Positions 17,011 to 26,947 of a stretch of DNA of 64,000 nt are shown here, in pieces. How positions within the stretch are numbered: position 1 is the first letter of the stretch; the number at the start of each line of letters is the position of its first letter. The stretch comes from Nonomuraea turcica (GTDB taxonomy: Bacteria; Actinomycetota; Actinomycetes; Streptosporangiales; Streptosporangiaceae): positions 62,001 through 126,000 of the forward strand of contig NZ_JAUZQF010000022.1 in the NCBI RefSeq assembly GCF_030718205.1, read 5' to 3'. Below the pieces are notes generated by a model. It was not told the origin of the DNA. It worked only from the letters and a program-made list of their open reading frames with translations, and ran no database searches. A program made the position numbers and the translations under genes.

Positions 17011-17171
17011 GGTAAACCACGGTCCTAGATAGGGGATAGGGAAGGGAAAGGCCGGTCCGCAGAGTGGGAGGGGCGTGCGGTGGCCGATCCGTCGGCGCGG
17101 CAGGGGGGCCGCGCGGTGAGGACGAACATATGCGACAAACGGGAGGTAAAGACAATGTAATGCGACATTCA

Positions 17172-17185
17172 GTGATGTATCTCAC
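17172..17185. promoter_or_regulatory. putative Crp/GlxR-type operator upstream of the RlpA gene
   Basis: GTGATGTATCTCAC matches the Crp/Fnr core GTGA-N6-TCAC with the actinobacterial TA centre. It lies in the 400-bp region upstream of the RlpA-like gene, about 160 bp from its TTG start. Confidence 0.5.
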
Positions 17186-17313
17186 TTAGCTCGCAAGATC
17201 GCCCATAACGCCCACCTGTGCTAGGGATCTTGGGAGTTCAGGACAACCGTGCCGCGTCACGTCACCGGCTGGCAGCGCGCGGGTAACGTCCATACCGGTC
17301 CGCAGGAGTCAAA

Positions 17314-17422
17314 GATCAGAACGCGCGGCCGTGAGGCGTCAGAACGCGAAGGGCGTCAGCGGTCGGAACAGGGCCGACGTCCAACGGCGGCCGGAACAGG
17401 GGCGACGTTCAGAGGTCAGAAC
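17314..17422 (-). repeat. five degenerate copies of the ligase stop-region sequence
   Basis: Copies of GRTCRGAAC (plus strand) lie near 17314, 17336, 17359, 17387 and 17413, spaced 22-28 bp. The last one contains the stop codon of the DNA ligase gene on the minus strand (GTTCTGACC). Two of the units are longer and alike (GCGGTCGGAACAGGGCCGAC and GGCCGGAACAGGGGCGAC). They fill the start of the 400-bp gap between the ligase and RlpA genes; the rest of the gap (17011-17310) is presumed promoter. Confidence 0.5.
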
Positions 17423-18939
17423 ATGAGGGAGCGGACCGTTTCCACCGTGTCGGCGTCCTCCACCCGCTTGTCCAAGCGGTAGCGCAGGACCCGGGCGAAG
17501 CGCAGGGCCATGCCGCCCGGATAGCGGGGCGAGCGCTGGACGCCGTCGAAGGCGATCTCCACCACCAACTCGGGCCGGACGTTGACCGTCCAGGTGTCGG
17601 TCGGCCCTTCGGCCAGCTCCAGGAAACGCGCGGTCTGCCAGGCCAGCAGCTCGTCCGTCAGGCCCTTGAAGGTCTTGCCGAGCATCACGAAGCCGCCCTC
17701 CGGATCGCGGGCGCCCAGGTGGAGGTTGGACAGCTTGCCCTCGCGCCGGCCATGGCCCCACTCGGCGGCCAGGACCACCAGGTCGAGGGTGTGGCGGGGC
17801 TTGACCTTGATCCAGCCTGCACCCCGGCGGCCCGCCGCGTAGGGGGACGACAGGGACTTCACCACCAGGCCCTCATGGCCGGCCTTCACCACATCGGTGA
17901 AGAACTTCTCCGCCTCCGACACGTCACCCGTGACCAGCCGCGGCGTCAGCAGGCCCTGCGGGACCGTGCGGGCCAGCGCCTCCTGCCGTTGCGCATAGGT
18001 GAGATCGAGCAGGTCGGCGCCGTCCACGCGGAGCGCGTCGAAGAAGAACACGCTCAGCGGCGTCTGCTCGCGCAACTGGGCGACGTTGGTCTTGCTGCCG
18101 GCCCGGCTCGCCGTGACCTGGAACGGGTGCGGGCGGCCGTCGGGGCGCAGCGCGATCACCTCACCGTCCAGCACCAGATCCTCGGACGGCATCTCCAGCA
18201 CGGCCTCGACCAACTCGGGCACTTGCGGCGTGATGTCGTCGAGCGTACGGGTGAAGACTTTCACCTCGGAGCCGGAGCGGTGGGCCTGAACGCGTATGCC
18301 ATCGAGCTTCCACTCCAGCGCCGCCGGCGTGCCCGCCTTGTCCAGGGCCGCGGCGACGTTGGGCGCGCTGCCGGCCAGCATGGGGGCCACCGCCCGGCCC
18401 ACCTCCAAGCGGAACGCGTGCAGCGCCACCACCCCACCGCTCAGCGCGGCCGCGCCGACAGCGGGGAGCCAGCCGCGCAAGGTCAGCGCGCGCCGCACGT
18501 CCGCCGACGGCGCGCCGGACGCCTTGGCCACCGCTTCGATCATGACGCCGTCGAGCGCGCCCTGCCGCAGCTCGCCATGCAGCAGCCGGCGCATGAACTG
18601 CTGCTCCTGGCTCGTCAGCCCGGCGAACAGCTCGGCCACCAGGGCCCTGCGCGCCGCCTGTGAGCCCGGGCCTGAGACGGCCTTGATCTTCGTCAGCAAC
18701 GCGTCGACCGTGGTCAGTGTGGCGGTGGCGGCCAGTTTGGGCTCGGGCAGGTCTTCCAGTGTGCGCCAGCCGACGCCCACCTGCCGCTGAGGCAGCTCGC
18801 CAGAGAGGTAGGAGATCGCGATCTCCGCCTCGTCCGGGCCGACCCGGCCCAGCAGCTCCGCCAGGTGGGCGATCTTGCCAAGCCTGGCGGACGTGCGCGT
18901 CACCGCCTCGGAAACTCGCACCACGTCGATCAGAAGCAC
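17416..18939 (-). CDS. ATP-dependent DNA ligase
   Basis: 507-aa monomeric ligase with an N-terminal DNA-binding domain ([20 protein letters not shown], then [20 protein letters not shown]), a nucleotidyltransferase domain with the adenylated Lys in [12 protein letters not shown] (motif KxDG), motif [12 protein letters not shown], motif IV GLVVKS and motif V WIKVKP, then an OB domain with [20 protein letters not shown]. It belongs to the actinobacterial LigB/Lig1-like group that joins nicks in repair and is additional to the NAD-dependent LigA. Start taken as GTG 18939, where the family begins (LLIDVV); another GTG at 18957 is possible. Confidence 0.93.
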   Translation of the reverse strand: MLLIDVVRVSEAVTRTSARLGKIAHLAELLGRVGPDEAEIAISYLSGELPQRQVGVGWRTLEDLPEPKLAATATLTTVDALLTKIKAVSGPGSQAARRALVAELFAGLTSQEQQFMRRLLHGELRQGALDGVMIEAVAKASGAPSADVRRALTLRGWLPAVGAAALSGGVVALHAFRLEVGRAVAPMLAGSAPNVAAALDKAGTPAALEWKLDGIRVQAHRSGSEVKVFTRTLDDITPQVPELVEAVLEMPSEDLVLDGEVIALRPDGRPHPFQVTASRAGSKTNVAQLREQTPLSVFFFDALRVDGADLLDLTYAQRQEALARTVPQGLLTPRLVTGDVSEAEKFFTDVVKAGHEGLVVKSLSSPYAAGRRGAGWIKVKPRHTLDLVVLAAEWGHGRREGKLSNLHLGARDPEGGFVMLGKTFKGLTDELLAWQTARFLELAEGPTDTWTVNVRPELVVEIAFDGVQRSPRYPGGMALRFARVLRYRLDKRVEDADTVETVRSLMF

Positions 18940-19048
18940 ACGCCTATCGTGCCTCACGCCGCCGACATTCCCTACCCGGTCTCGAGCGCCGTGTGTCGAG
19001 CGCCGTGTGGTGACCGGCTGGGTGTTGGCTGATCGCCTGCCGGCGTCC

Positions 19049-19104
19049 GTCAGCTGACGGTGGTGAAGGTGGTCAGCTGACGGACGGGACGCAGGTCAGC
19101 TGAC
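19049..19104. repeat. three copies of GTCAGCTGAC at exact 23-bp intervals
   Basis: The 10-bp palindrome occurs at 19049-19058, 19072-19081 and 19095-19104. The third copy contains the last codons and stop of the FKBP gene (GTC AGC TGA on the minus strand). The sequence between copies is not conserved. Confidence 0.85.
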
Positions 19105-19470
19105 GCCGAGCAGGTCGACGACGAAGATGAGCGTCTCGTTCGGCTTGATGCGCGCGCCCGCGCCCCGGCTGCCGTACCCCAGGTGCGGCGGGATGACGAG
19201 CTTGCGCCGGCCACCGACCTTCATGCCGGCGACCCCCTGGTCCCAGCCCGCGATGACGCGCCCCCCGCCGAGCGGGAACTCGAACGCGTCCCCGCGGTTC
19301 CACGAGGCGTCGAACTCCTCCCCGGTCGAGAAGGCGACGCCCACGTAGTGGACGCGGACGCGATGCCCGGGCTTGGCCTCCGGGCCGTCGCCCTCCACCA
19401 GGTCGACGATCTCCAGGTCGGTGGGCGGGTTGCCTTCGGGGAAGTCGATCTCGGGCTTTTCGAGTGCCAC
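19096..19470 (-). CDS. FKBP-type peptidyl-prolyl cis-trans isomerase
   Basis: 124-aa single-domain cytoplasmic FKBP. The active-site signatures are clear: VRVHYVGVAFSTGEEFDAS, then FPLGGGRVIAGWDQGVAGMK, then KLVIPPHLGYGSRGAG, and the closing ETLIFVVDLLGV strand. It accelerates prolyl isomerisation during folding. No signal peptide or lipobox. ATG at 19470, divergent from the SDR gene at 19549 with about 78 bp of shared promoter region. The end of the gene overlaps a short palindrome array. Confidence 0.95.
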   Translation of the reverse strand: MALEKPEIDFPEGNPPTDLEIVDLVEGDGPEAKPGHRVRVHYVGVAFSTGEEFDASWNRGDAFEFPLGGGRVIAGWDQGVAGMKVGGRRKLVIPPHLGYGSRGAGARIKPNETLIFVVDLLGVS

Positions 19471-19548
19471 GACGTGCTCCTGATAACGATGACGGACGAT
19501 GAAATATGAACCCGACGACTCTATGCGCTCGGGATATCGTCATCGTTC

Positions 19549-20310
19549 ATGACCGCCATCACACCCGACGCGATCCTGCTCACCGGGCGCGTCGCCGTGG
19601 TCACCGGGGCGGCCCGGGGCATCGGGCTGGCGATCGCGGAGACGTTCGCCGCGTTCGGCGCCCACGTCGCGAGCTGCGACCGTGACACGCCGCACGCCGA
19701 GGTGGCGATGACGCTCGACGTGCGCGACCAGGCGGCGGTGGAGGTGTTCGCCCAGGCCGTACGGGAACGATGGGGCCGCGTCGACGTGCTGGTCAACAAC
19801 GCGGGCGGCACTTTCCACGCCGCGTTCGCCGACACCTCACCGCGCGGCGAGCAGACCCTCATCGAAGAGAACTTCACGCAGGTCACCGGCATGATCCGGC
19901 ATCTGTTGCCGATGATGCTCCCCGGCTCCTCGATCATCAATGTGACGTCGAGCGAGGCCCATCAGGCGGCGCCGGGATTCGCGGTGTACGCGGCGATGAA
20001 GGCCGCCCTGGAGAGCCTGACGAAGTCCCTGGCCCTGGAGCTGGCGCCCAGGGGCATCAGAGTGAACGCGATCGCGCCCGACGCGCTGCCGACCGAGGGT
20101 GAGGCGGGTGTGCGCGAGCACATGCTGGCACGCCCGCTGCCCTACGAGCCGGTACGCATTCCGCCCCTCGGCCACCTCGGCGCCCCCGCGGACGCGGCGG
20201 GGGCGGCCGTGTTCCTGGCGAGCGACCTGGCGAGGTTCGTCACGGGGACGACGGTGCACGTGGACGGCGGCATCCACGCGGCCGGCGGCTGGCGGCTCAC
20301 CGAACCCTGA
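19549..20310 (+). CDS. SDR family oxidoreductase
   Basis: 253-aa classical short-chain dehydrogenase/reductase. Cofactor motif TGxxxGIG in VVTGAARGIGLAIAETFAAF (about 17-36), NNAG at about 82-85, catalytic Ser in NVTSSEAHQAAPG, and YxxxK in YAAMK, followed by LALELAPRGIRVNAIAPDA and the C-terminal FVTGTTVHVDGGIHAAGG. It oxidises or reduces an alcohol/ketone with NAD(P)(H); the acidic residue after the second strand (CDRDTPH) suggests NAD(H). Substrate unknown. ATG at 19549. Confidence 0.93.
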   Translation: MTAITPDAILLTGRVAVVTGAARGIGLAIAETFAAFGAHVASCDRDTPHAEVAMTLDVRDQAAVEVFAQAVRERWGRVDVLVNNAGGTFHAAFADTSPRGEQTLIEENFTQVTGMIRHLLPMMLPGSSIINVTSSEAHQAAPGFAVYAAMKAALESLTKSLALELAPRGIRVNAIAPDALPTEGEAGVREHMLARPLPYEPVRIPPLGHLGAPADAAGAAVFLASDLARFVTGTTVHVDGGIHAAGGWRLTEP

Positions 20311-20371
20311 TCGCACGCCACGCCCGCCCGGCTCCGCCCAACGCAACCGCCCGCCCGCGCCCGCTGGGATG

Positions 20372-21820
<1,449 letters not shown>

Positions 21821-21908
21821 TCATATGCGGTGATTCGTCACCAAGGAGTTTCCCCCTTTCGCGGGGGCTTATGATCGGCCGGGACACTTTTTGGGGGAGG
21901 GAGGGTCT

Positions 21909-22361
21909 GTGGATGTCACCGAACGGGCCGAATTGACCGTCGTCGGCTACGTCATACGCACCACCAATGCCGACGAGATGGATCCGGCACGGGCCAAGCT
22001 GCCTGCGTTGTGGCAGCGGGCCGGCGCGCCCGGGGCCTTCGCGCACGTGCCCGGCCGCGTCGATGAAAACCTTTATGCCGTGCTGACCGACTACGAAAGC
22101 GACCATAACGGGGCCTACACGCAGATCGTCGGCATCGGCGTGCGCACGGTGCCGCGGCTGCCCGAGGGCATGGTGGCCGTGCGGGTGCCCGCCGGGCAGG
22201 CGCTGAGGGTGGAGGCGCGCGGGCCGATGCCGCAGTCGCTCGTCGAGGCGTGGCAGCGGGTGTGGAAGCACACCGAGTCGGGCGGCACGCCGTCCCGTTC
22301 GTACACGACGGACCTCGAAGTGCATCACCCGCAGGGCGCGGACCTCTACATCGCCATCTAG
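21909..22361 (+). CDS. GyrI-like/AraC effector-binding domain protein
   Basis: 150-aa stand-alone effector-binding (SRPBCC-like GyrI) protein. The order fits: N-terminal strand ERAELTVVGYVIRTTNADEM, then KLPALWQRAGAPGAFAHVPG, a YAVLTDYESDHNGAYTQIVG strand pair, VRVPAGQALRVEARGPMPQS, and the closing TTDLEVHHPQGADLYIAI. Such proteins bind small hydrophobic molecules; no DNA-binding domain is present. GTG at 21909 follows GGGAGGG. It converges on the tetR gene, with a shared terminator at 22364-22391. Confidence 0.85.
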   Translation: MDVTERAELTVVGYVIRTTNADEMDPARAKLPALWQRAGAPGAFAHVPGRVDENLYAVLTDYESDHNGAYTQIVGIGVRTVPRLPEGMVAVRVPAGQALRVEARGPMPQSLVEAWQRVWKHTESGGTPSRSYTTDLEVHHPQGADLYIAI

Positions 22362-22363
22362 GC

Positions 22364-22391
22364 AGGTCCGGGCTTGGACAAGCCCGGACCT
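22364..22391. terminator. bidirectional terminator between convergent genes
   Basis: AGGTCCGGGCTT (22364-22375) pairs perfectly with 22380-22391 around GGAC. The stem begins 2 bp after the stop of the effector-binding gene and overlaps the tetR stop codon (22390-22392). No long T-run, as is common in high-GC actinobacteria. Confidence 0.75.
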
Positions 22392-22914
22392 AGGAAAGGT
22401 CGAGCGCGGCGGCCGCCGCCTCGACGGCCGTCGGTTTGACCTGCTCCATCGGCAGGTGCGCATACTCGGCGGAGCAGTCCGCCATCCCGCCGAGCGCCAC
22501 CGTCGCCCGGATCTGCTGCTCGAGGGTGACCTCCGGCCCGAACAACAGGCGGACCAGCGTGCGCCGCCAGTCGAACATGCGCGTGCCCAGGTCCAGATAG
22601 CCCAGCGTGGACATCTCCCGCACCATCATGACGATCACCTCGCGGTGCCGCCAGGTCAGCTCGAAGTAGTCCTCGAGCAGCTCCCGCGCGTCGCCCCCCG
22701 GCTCCCGCGTGGCCACGAACCGCTCCACGTCCTCGACCATCGGCTGGACGATGCTGCGCACCAGGTCCTCGCGCGAGGCGAAGTGGTAGTAGAGCGCGGG
22801 CTTGGTGATGCCCAGCCGTTCGGAGATCTGGCGCAGGCTCGTGTTCTGCACGCCCTGCTGGACGAACAGCTCGCGGGCCACCTCCAGGATGCGGGACTTG
22901 GTATCGCTGGGCAT
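22390..22914 (-). CDS. TetR family transcriptional regulator
   Basis: 174-aa TetR repressor. N-terminal helix-turn-helix: RILEVARELFVQQGVQNTSL, then RQISERLGITKPALYYHFAS; C-terminal ligand domain from about residue 55. It is divergent from an FAD-dependent monooxygenase gene, and two near-identical inverted elements in the 74-bp gap (22931-22979) are the likely operators, so it probably represses itself and the monooxygenase, responding to that enzyme's substrate or a related compound. ATG at 22914. Confidence 0.93.
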   Translation of the reverse strand: MPSDTKSRILEVARELFVQQGVQNTSLRQISERLGITKPALYYHFASREDLVRSIVQPMVEDVERFVATREPGGDARELLEDYFELTWRHREVIVMMVREMSTLGYLDLGTRMFDWRRTLVRLLFGPEVTLEQQIRATVALGGMADCSAEYAHLPMEQVKPTAVEAAAAALDLS

Positions 22915-22930
22915 GGCCCAAGGCTATCGC

Positions 22931-22979
22931 TTACTTACCGTTAAGTATGCTAGCGTCGACTTACCTTCCGTTAAGTAAG
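22931..22979. promoter_or_regulatory. twin TetR operators between tetR and the FAD monooxygenase
   Basis: Two 17-bp direct repeats (22931-22947 and 22961-22977) share TTAC-YTW-CCGTTAAGTA and start exactly 30 bp apart. Each contains an inverted repeat: TACTTA/TAAGTA at 22932-22947 and CTTAC/GTAAG at 22960-22979. Placement and symmetry suggest two TetR dimers on one DNA face. Confidence 0.75.
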
Positions 22980-22988
22980 GGGGTTGGA

Positions 22989-24263
22989 ATGAGAGTCCTC
23001 ATCTCCGGCGCGAGCATCGCGGGACCGGCTCTCGCCTACTGGCTCACCCGGTACGGGTTCGCCGTCACCGTCGTGGAGCGCGCCCCAGCCCTGCGTAAGA
23101 CGGGCGGGCACGCGGTCGACCTGTTCAGGCCGGCGATGGACATCGTCGAGCGGATGGGCGTCCTGGAGCAGGTCGTGGCCAAGGAGACCGGCCTCGAGCA
23201 CCTGACTGTCCACAGGGTCGGCTACGACCGCCCCATCCGCCTGGAGGTGCGCCGGCTGATGGCGGCCGTCTCCGACCGGCACGTCGAGATCATGCGCGAC
23301 GACCTGAGCGAGATCTTCTACGACGCCACCCGCGACGATGTCGAGTACGTCTTCGGCGACTCGATCGCCTCCATCTCCGACGAGGGCGAAGTGACCTTCG
23401 ACAGCGGGCGGGCGGCCCGCTTCGACCTGGTGATCGGTGCGGACGGCCTGCACTCCAACGTGCGCCGCCTGATCTTCGGTCCCGAGTCCGCATTCTCCAC
23501 CTGGATCGGCGGCTACCTCGCCGTGGTCTCGGTCCCCAACTTCCTGGGTCTCGACGGCCGCATGGAGGCCATCGCGGGGGTGGGCAGGATGGCCGGCATG
23601 GGCGCGCCGCACATGGGCGATCCGCGGGCGGTGTTCCTGTTCAGGACGCCGGAGCCGCTCGACTACCACCACAGGGATGTGGCCGCGCAGAAGCGGTTTC
23701 TGCGGGAGCACTTCGACGGAATGGGCTGGGAGGTGCCGAGGATCATGGCGGAGCTGGACGACACGCCCGCGTTCTACTTCGACTCGATCACCCAGCTCCG
23801 CCTGGACACCTGGTCACGCGGCCGGGTGACGCTGGTGGGCGACGCCGGCTACTGCCCGGGTCCCGCCGTCGGCGGCAGCACGAGCCTGGCCGTCGTGGGG
23901 GCGTACATCCTGGCGGGGGAGCTGGCCGCGCACGGCGGCGACCACACGCGGGCCTTCCCCGCCTACGAGGCGGAAATCGGCGACTACGTGCGCCGCAGCC
24001 GCACGTTCGCCGTCAACGCGGCCAAGCGCATCGTCCCGGGCAGCCGCTTCGAGCTCTGGGCGCTCGGCGCGGCCGTGGGGCTGGTCACGCATCTGCCGGC
24101 CGCGCTGACCAGGGCCGCCACCAAGATCACCAGCAAGGGCGTGCGCCTGCACGACTCGATCCGGCTGAAGGACTACTCCCCGCACGAGGTCAGGCGAGCA
24201 CCCCTTGGCCCCGCAGCTTCTCCGCCTCCCCCTGGGACAACCCCCACTCCGAGAGGTCGGTGA
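22989..24263 (+). CDS. FAD-dependent monooxygenase (PHBH/TetX fold)
   Basis: 424-aa group A flavoprotein monooxygenase. FAD-binding GxGxxG-type start MRVLISGASIAGPALAYWL, an ERAPALRKTGGHAVDL strand, the DG-type motif DLVIGADGLHSNVRRLIFG and the second FAD motif VTLVGDAGYCPGPAVGGSTS. It would hydroxylate an aromatic or polyketide-like compound, or inactivate a drug such as tetracycline or rifampicin; the substrate cannot be read. ATG 22989 is chosen over an upstream codon inside the operator. The 3' end overlaps the convergent CaiB-type gene by 74 bp, and the last ~20 codons (Pro-rich) are in the overlap. Confidence 0.9.
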   Translation: MRVLISGASIAGPALAYWLTRYGFAVTVVERAPALRKTGGHAVDLFRPAMDIVERMGVLEQVVAKETGLEHLTVHRVGYDRPIRLEVRRLMAAVSDRHVEIMRDDLSEIFYDATRDDVEYVFGDSIASISDEGEVTFDSGRAARFDLVIGADGLHSNVRRLIFGPESAFSTWIGGYLAVVSVPNFLGLDGRMEAIAGVGRMAGMGAPHMGDPRAVFLFRTPEPLDYHHRDVAAQKRFLREHFDGMGWEVPRIMAELDDTPAFYFDSITQLRLDTWSRGRVTLVGDAGYCPGPAVGGSTSLAVVGAYILAGELAAHGGDHTRAFPAYEAEIGDYVRRSRTFAVNAAKRIVPGSRFELWALGAAVGLVTHLPAALTRAATKITSKGVRLHDSIRLKDYSPHEVRRAPLGPAASPPPPGTTPTPRGR

Positions 24264-25311
24264 GCCGAGTGGCCGGCGACAGGTCGGGGCCGGCGGCGCC
24301 CAGCAGGCGGGGCGCGGGCACGGGCATGGTGACGCCGCCGACCTCGGCGAAGCTGCCGCGCGCGACATTGTGCGGGTGGGCGGCGGCCTCCGACATGGAC
24401 AAGACGGGCGAGACGCACGCGTCGGAGCCCTCGAAGAGCTCCTCCCACTCGGCCCGCGTCCTGGTCTTGAACTCCGCGGCCAGGCGGGCCTTCAGCGCGG
24501 GCCACTGGGCCCGGTCGTTCCTGTCGGGCAGATCCGTCAGGCCCATCAAGGACACCATCGTGTCCCAGAACTGCGGCTCCAGCGCTCCCACGGCCACGTG
24601 CAGCCCGTCGGCCGTCTCGTACGTGTCGTACTGCGGGGCTCCGGTGTCCAGCAGATTCGTGCCGCGCGGCCCCCAGAAGCCGCTCTGCACGCCCTGGTAG
24701 AACATCGCGAACAGCACGGACGCCCCGTCCACCATGGCCGCGTCGATCACCCGGCCCTTCCCGGTGCGCTCCCGCTCGAACAGGGCCAGCAGCACCCCGT
24801 ACGCCAGCATGAGCCCACCGCCGGCGAAGTCGCCCAGGATGTTGATCGGCGGCGTCGGCTTGTCCCCGTCGCGTCCTAGCATCGACAGGATGCCGGAGAT
24901 CGCGATGTAGTCGATGTCGTGCCCGGCCGTCGGGGCCAGCGGCCCGTCCTGGCCCCAGCCGGTCATCCGGCCGTAGATCAGCCGCTCGTTCACCGCGTGC
25001 AGGTCGGCCGGGCCGATGCCGAGCCGCTCGGCCACGCCGGGCCGGAACACCTCGATCACCACGTCGGCGTGCCTGGCCAGCTCCTTGAACGCGGCCACGC
25101 CCTCGGGCGCCTTCAAGTCCAGCCCGATCGTGCGCTTGCCCCGATCCATGACATCCCTGCGCGGCTGGTCGGAGACGGACTTGACCCGATCCACCCGCAG
25201 CACCTCGGCGCCGTGGTCGGCCAGCATCATTCCCGCGAACGGCCCGGGGGCCAGGCCCGCGAGCTCCAGCACGCGGACTCCGGCCAGCGGGCCTCGGCGA
25301 ACTTCAGACAT
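24190..25311 (-). CDS. CaiB/BaiF family CoA transferase (alpha-methylacyl-CoA racemase-like)
   Basis: 373-aa family III CoA transferase/racemase: GPLAGVRVLELAGLAPGPFA at the N-terminus, DRGKRTIGLDLKAPEG, VVIEVFRPGVAERLGIGP, then the GHDIDYIAISGILSM block that supplies the racemase-type Asp/His, and GKGRVIDAAMVDGASVLFAM. The GHDIDY segment points to alpha-methylacyl-CoA racemase more than to formyl- or crotonobetainyl-CoA transferase. Racemisation of 2-methylacyl-CoA is needed for beta-oxidation of branched lipids. ATG 25311 is the family start; a longer frame reaches 25446. Its last 74 bp overlap the convergent monooxygenase gene. Confidence 0.92.
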   Translation of the reverse strand: MSEVRRGPLAGVRVLELAGLAPGPFAGMMLADHGAEVLRVDRVKSVSDQPRRDVMDRGKRTIGLDLKAPEGVAAFKELARHADVVIEVFRPGVAERLGIGPADLHAVNERLIYGRMTGWGQDGPLAPTAGHDIDYIAISGILSMLGRDGDKPTPPINILGDFAGGGLMLAYGVLLALFERERTGKGRVIDAAMVDGASVLFAMFYQGVQSGFWGPRGTNLLDTGAPQYDTYETADGLHVAVGALEPQFWDTMVSLMGLTDLPDRNDRAQWPALKARLAAEFKTRTRAEWEELFEGSDACVSPVLSMSEAAAHPHNVARGSFAEVGGVTMPVPAPRLLGAAGPDLSPATRLTDLSEWGLSQGEAEKLRGQGVLA

Positions 25312-25420
25312 ACGGACAGTAGAACAACATTCGGTGATCTCTGGCAAGCGGCTCCCCGGCGAAGCCCTATCAGGTATGGGAAACTTGCCCACTGTTCGTG
25401 GTGGTCTACAGGGGACGGAC

Positions 25421-26947
25421 ATGGTTTCGGAAGACAGCCGGCTCATCGCCAGGCGCTACGAGTTACTGCGCGAACTGGGCCGCGGGGGGATGGGCGTGGT
25501 CTGGGAAGGCCGGGACACGCTGCTCAACCGGCAGGTCGCCATCAAGGAAGTCGTGCTGCCCGCCGGGCTGTCGCCCGGCGATCAGGAACGCCAGCTCATG
25601 CGCACCGTCCGCGAGGCCCGTACGGCCGCCAAGCTCAACCACCCGTCCGTCGTCGCCGTCTACGACGTCGTCGAGGAGGGTGGCCGCCCCTGGATCGTCA
25701 TGGAGCTGCTCAGCCACCCCACGGTCGAGCAGGTCGTGCTCGGCTCGGGAGCCCTGCCCGTGCGCGAGGCGGCCGACGTCGGCCGGCAGGTGCTGTCGGC
25801 GCTGAAGGCCGCCCACGCGGCCGGGATCCTGCACCGCGACGTCAAGCCCAGCAACATCCTCATCACCGACGACGGCCGCGCCGTCCTCACCGACTTCGGC
25901 ATCGCCACCGTCGAGGGCGACGCGTCGCTGACCAGGACCGGCATGGTCACCGGCTCGCCGAGCTTCCTCGCGCCGGAACGGGTCCGCGCCGCCGAGGCGG
26001 GACCGGCCTCCGACCTGTGGTCGCTGGGCGCCACGTTGTACGCGTGCATGGTGGGGCGCTCGCCGTTCGAGCGAGGCGACCCCATGGCGACGCTCAACGC
26101 GCTGCTCACCGAGGAGCCCGACTACCGGCGCATCCCGCCGATCATGCATCCGATCCTGCGCGGCCTGCTGCGCAAGGAGCCCGAGGAGCGGGTGGACGCG
26201 GAGGAGGCCGACCGGCTGCTCGCGGCCATCGTCGCGGCCAAGCCCGCCGCCGCCGACCGCGACGTGCCCGAGCGAAAGGGCGGCCGCGGGCGGGCGCTGC
26301 TCGCGGCAGGCGCGGCGGCGGTCGTCGTGATCGCGGGCGGCTCGGTCGCCTACTTCAAGCTCGCCACCCCCGCCGAAGGCGCGCCGCGCGCGACCGCTCT
26401 GCCCGCCGCGGCGACCAGCCCGCTCACGCCGAGCGCCACCCCCACGCCGGACCCGACTGTCTCGCCCACGCCCAGCGTGACCCGGGTGGCGCCGGTCGTA
26501 CGGGCGTGGACGTCGCCTGACGGCTGGTCGATCCTGCGGCCGGTCGGCTGGAAGGGCGCGCGGCGAGAGGCCGGCACCGAATGGACGCGCCGGGACAGGA
26601 ACGCCCATCTCGGCATCGAGGCCGTCTACTCCAACCTCGACGTCAACGAACTCCTGCGCGCCTCGGAGGACACGATGCGGCAGAACGCCGAGCGCGTGGT
26701 GACCCGCGGCCGCCGCACCGTCACACACCAGGGCGTCAAGGGCGTGGAGTGGGAGTTCTCCTGGACGGCGGGCGCGGCGGGACAGGCGCGGTGGGCCGCG
26801 GCCGGCACCCGCTACCGGGAGGTGCGCCGGGTCCTGGCGATCGGCGACACCGCGTACATCGTGTCCTGGACGGTCGCCGAGAACCAGTGGCCGCGCAACA
26901 GGGGACTGATGCGACAGGTGATCAGCAGCTTTACTGTGGGGGCATGA
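25421..26947 (+). CDS. transmembrane serine/threonine protein kinase
   Basis: 508-aa Hanks-type kinase. Gly loop ELGRGGMGVVW, ATP-anchoring Lys42 in VAIKEVVL, catalytic loop HRDVKPSNIL (Asp140), DFGIA, and TGSPSFLAPE before an APE-like motif. After the kinase domain (to about 270) come a basic linker, one membrane helix at about 293-313 (ALLAAGAAAVVVIAGGSVAY), a Thr/Pro/Ser linker, and an external domain of about 150 residues (AWTSPDGWSILRPVGWKG, GVKGVEWEFSWTAG). It would sense an external cue and phosphorylate cytoplasmic proteins. The next gene overlaps its stop by ATGA, so the two are co-translated. Confidence 0.94.
   Translation: MVSEDSRLIARRYELLRELGRGGMGVVWEGRDTLLNRQVAIKEVVLPAGLSPGDQERQLMRTVREARTAAKLNHPSVVAVYDVVEEGGRPWIVMELLSHPTVEQVVLGSGALPVREAADVGRQVLSALKAAHAAGILHRDVKPSNILITDDGRAVLTDFGIATVEGDASLTRTGMVTGSPSFLAPERVRAAEAGPASDLWSLGATLYACMVGRSPFERGDPMATLNALLTEEPDYRRIPPIMHPILRGLLRKEPEERVDAEEADRLLAAIVAAKPAAADRDVPERKGGRGRALLAAGAAAVVVIAGGSVAYFKLATPAEGAPRATALPAAATSPLTPSATPTPDPTVSPTPSVTRVAPVVRAWTSPDGWSILRPVGWKGARREAGTEWTRRDRNAHLGIEAVYSNLDVNELLRASEDTMRQNAERVVTRGRRTVTHQGVKGVEWEFSWTAGAAGQARWAAAGTRYREVRRVLAIGDTAYIVSWTVAENQWPRNRGLMRQVISSFTVGA

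Noticed and set aside
17011-17240. c-di-AMP (ydaO-type) riboswitch before the RlpA-like gene
   Set aside because: Such riboswitches often precede wall-lytic genes in actinomycetes, but the conserved core sequences were not found here.
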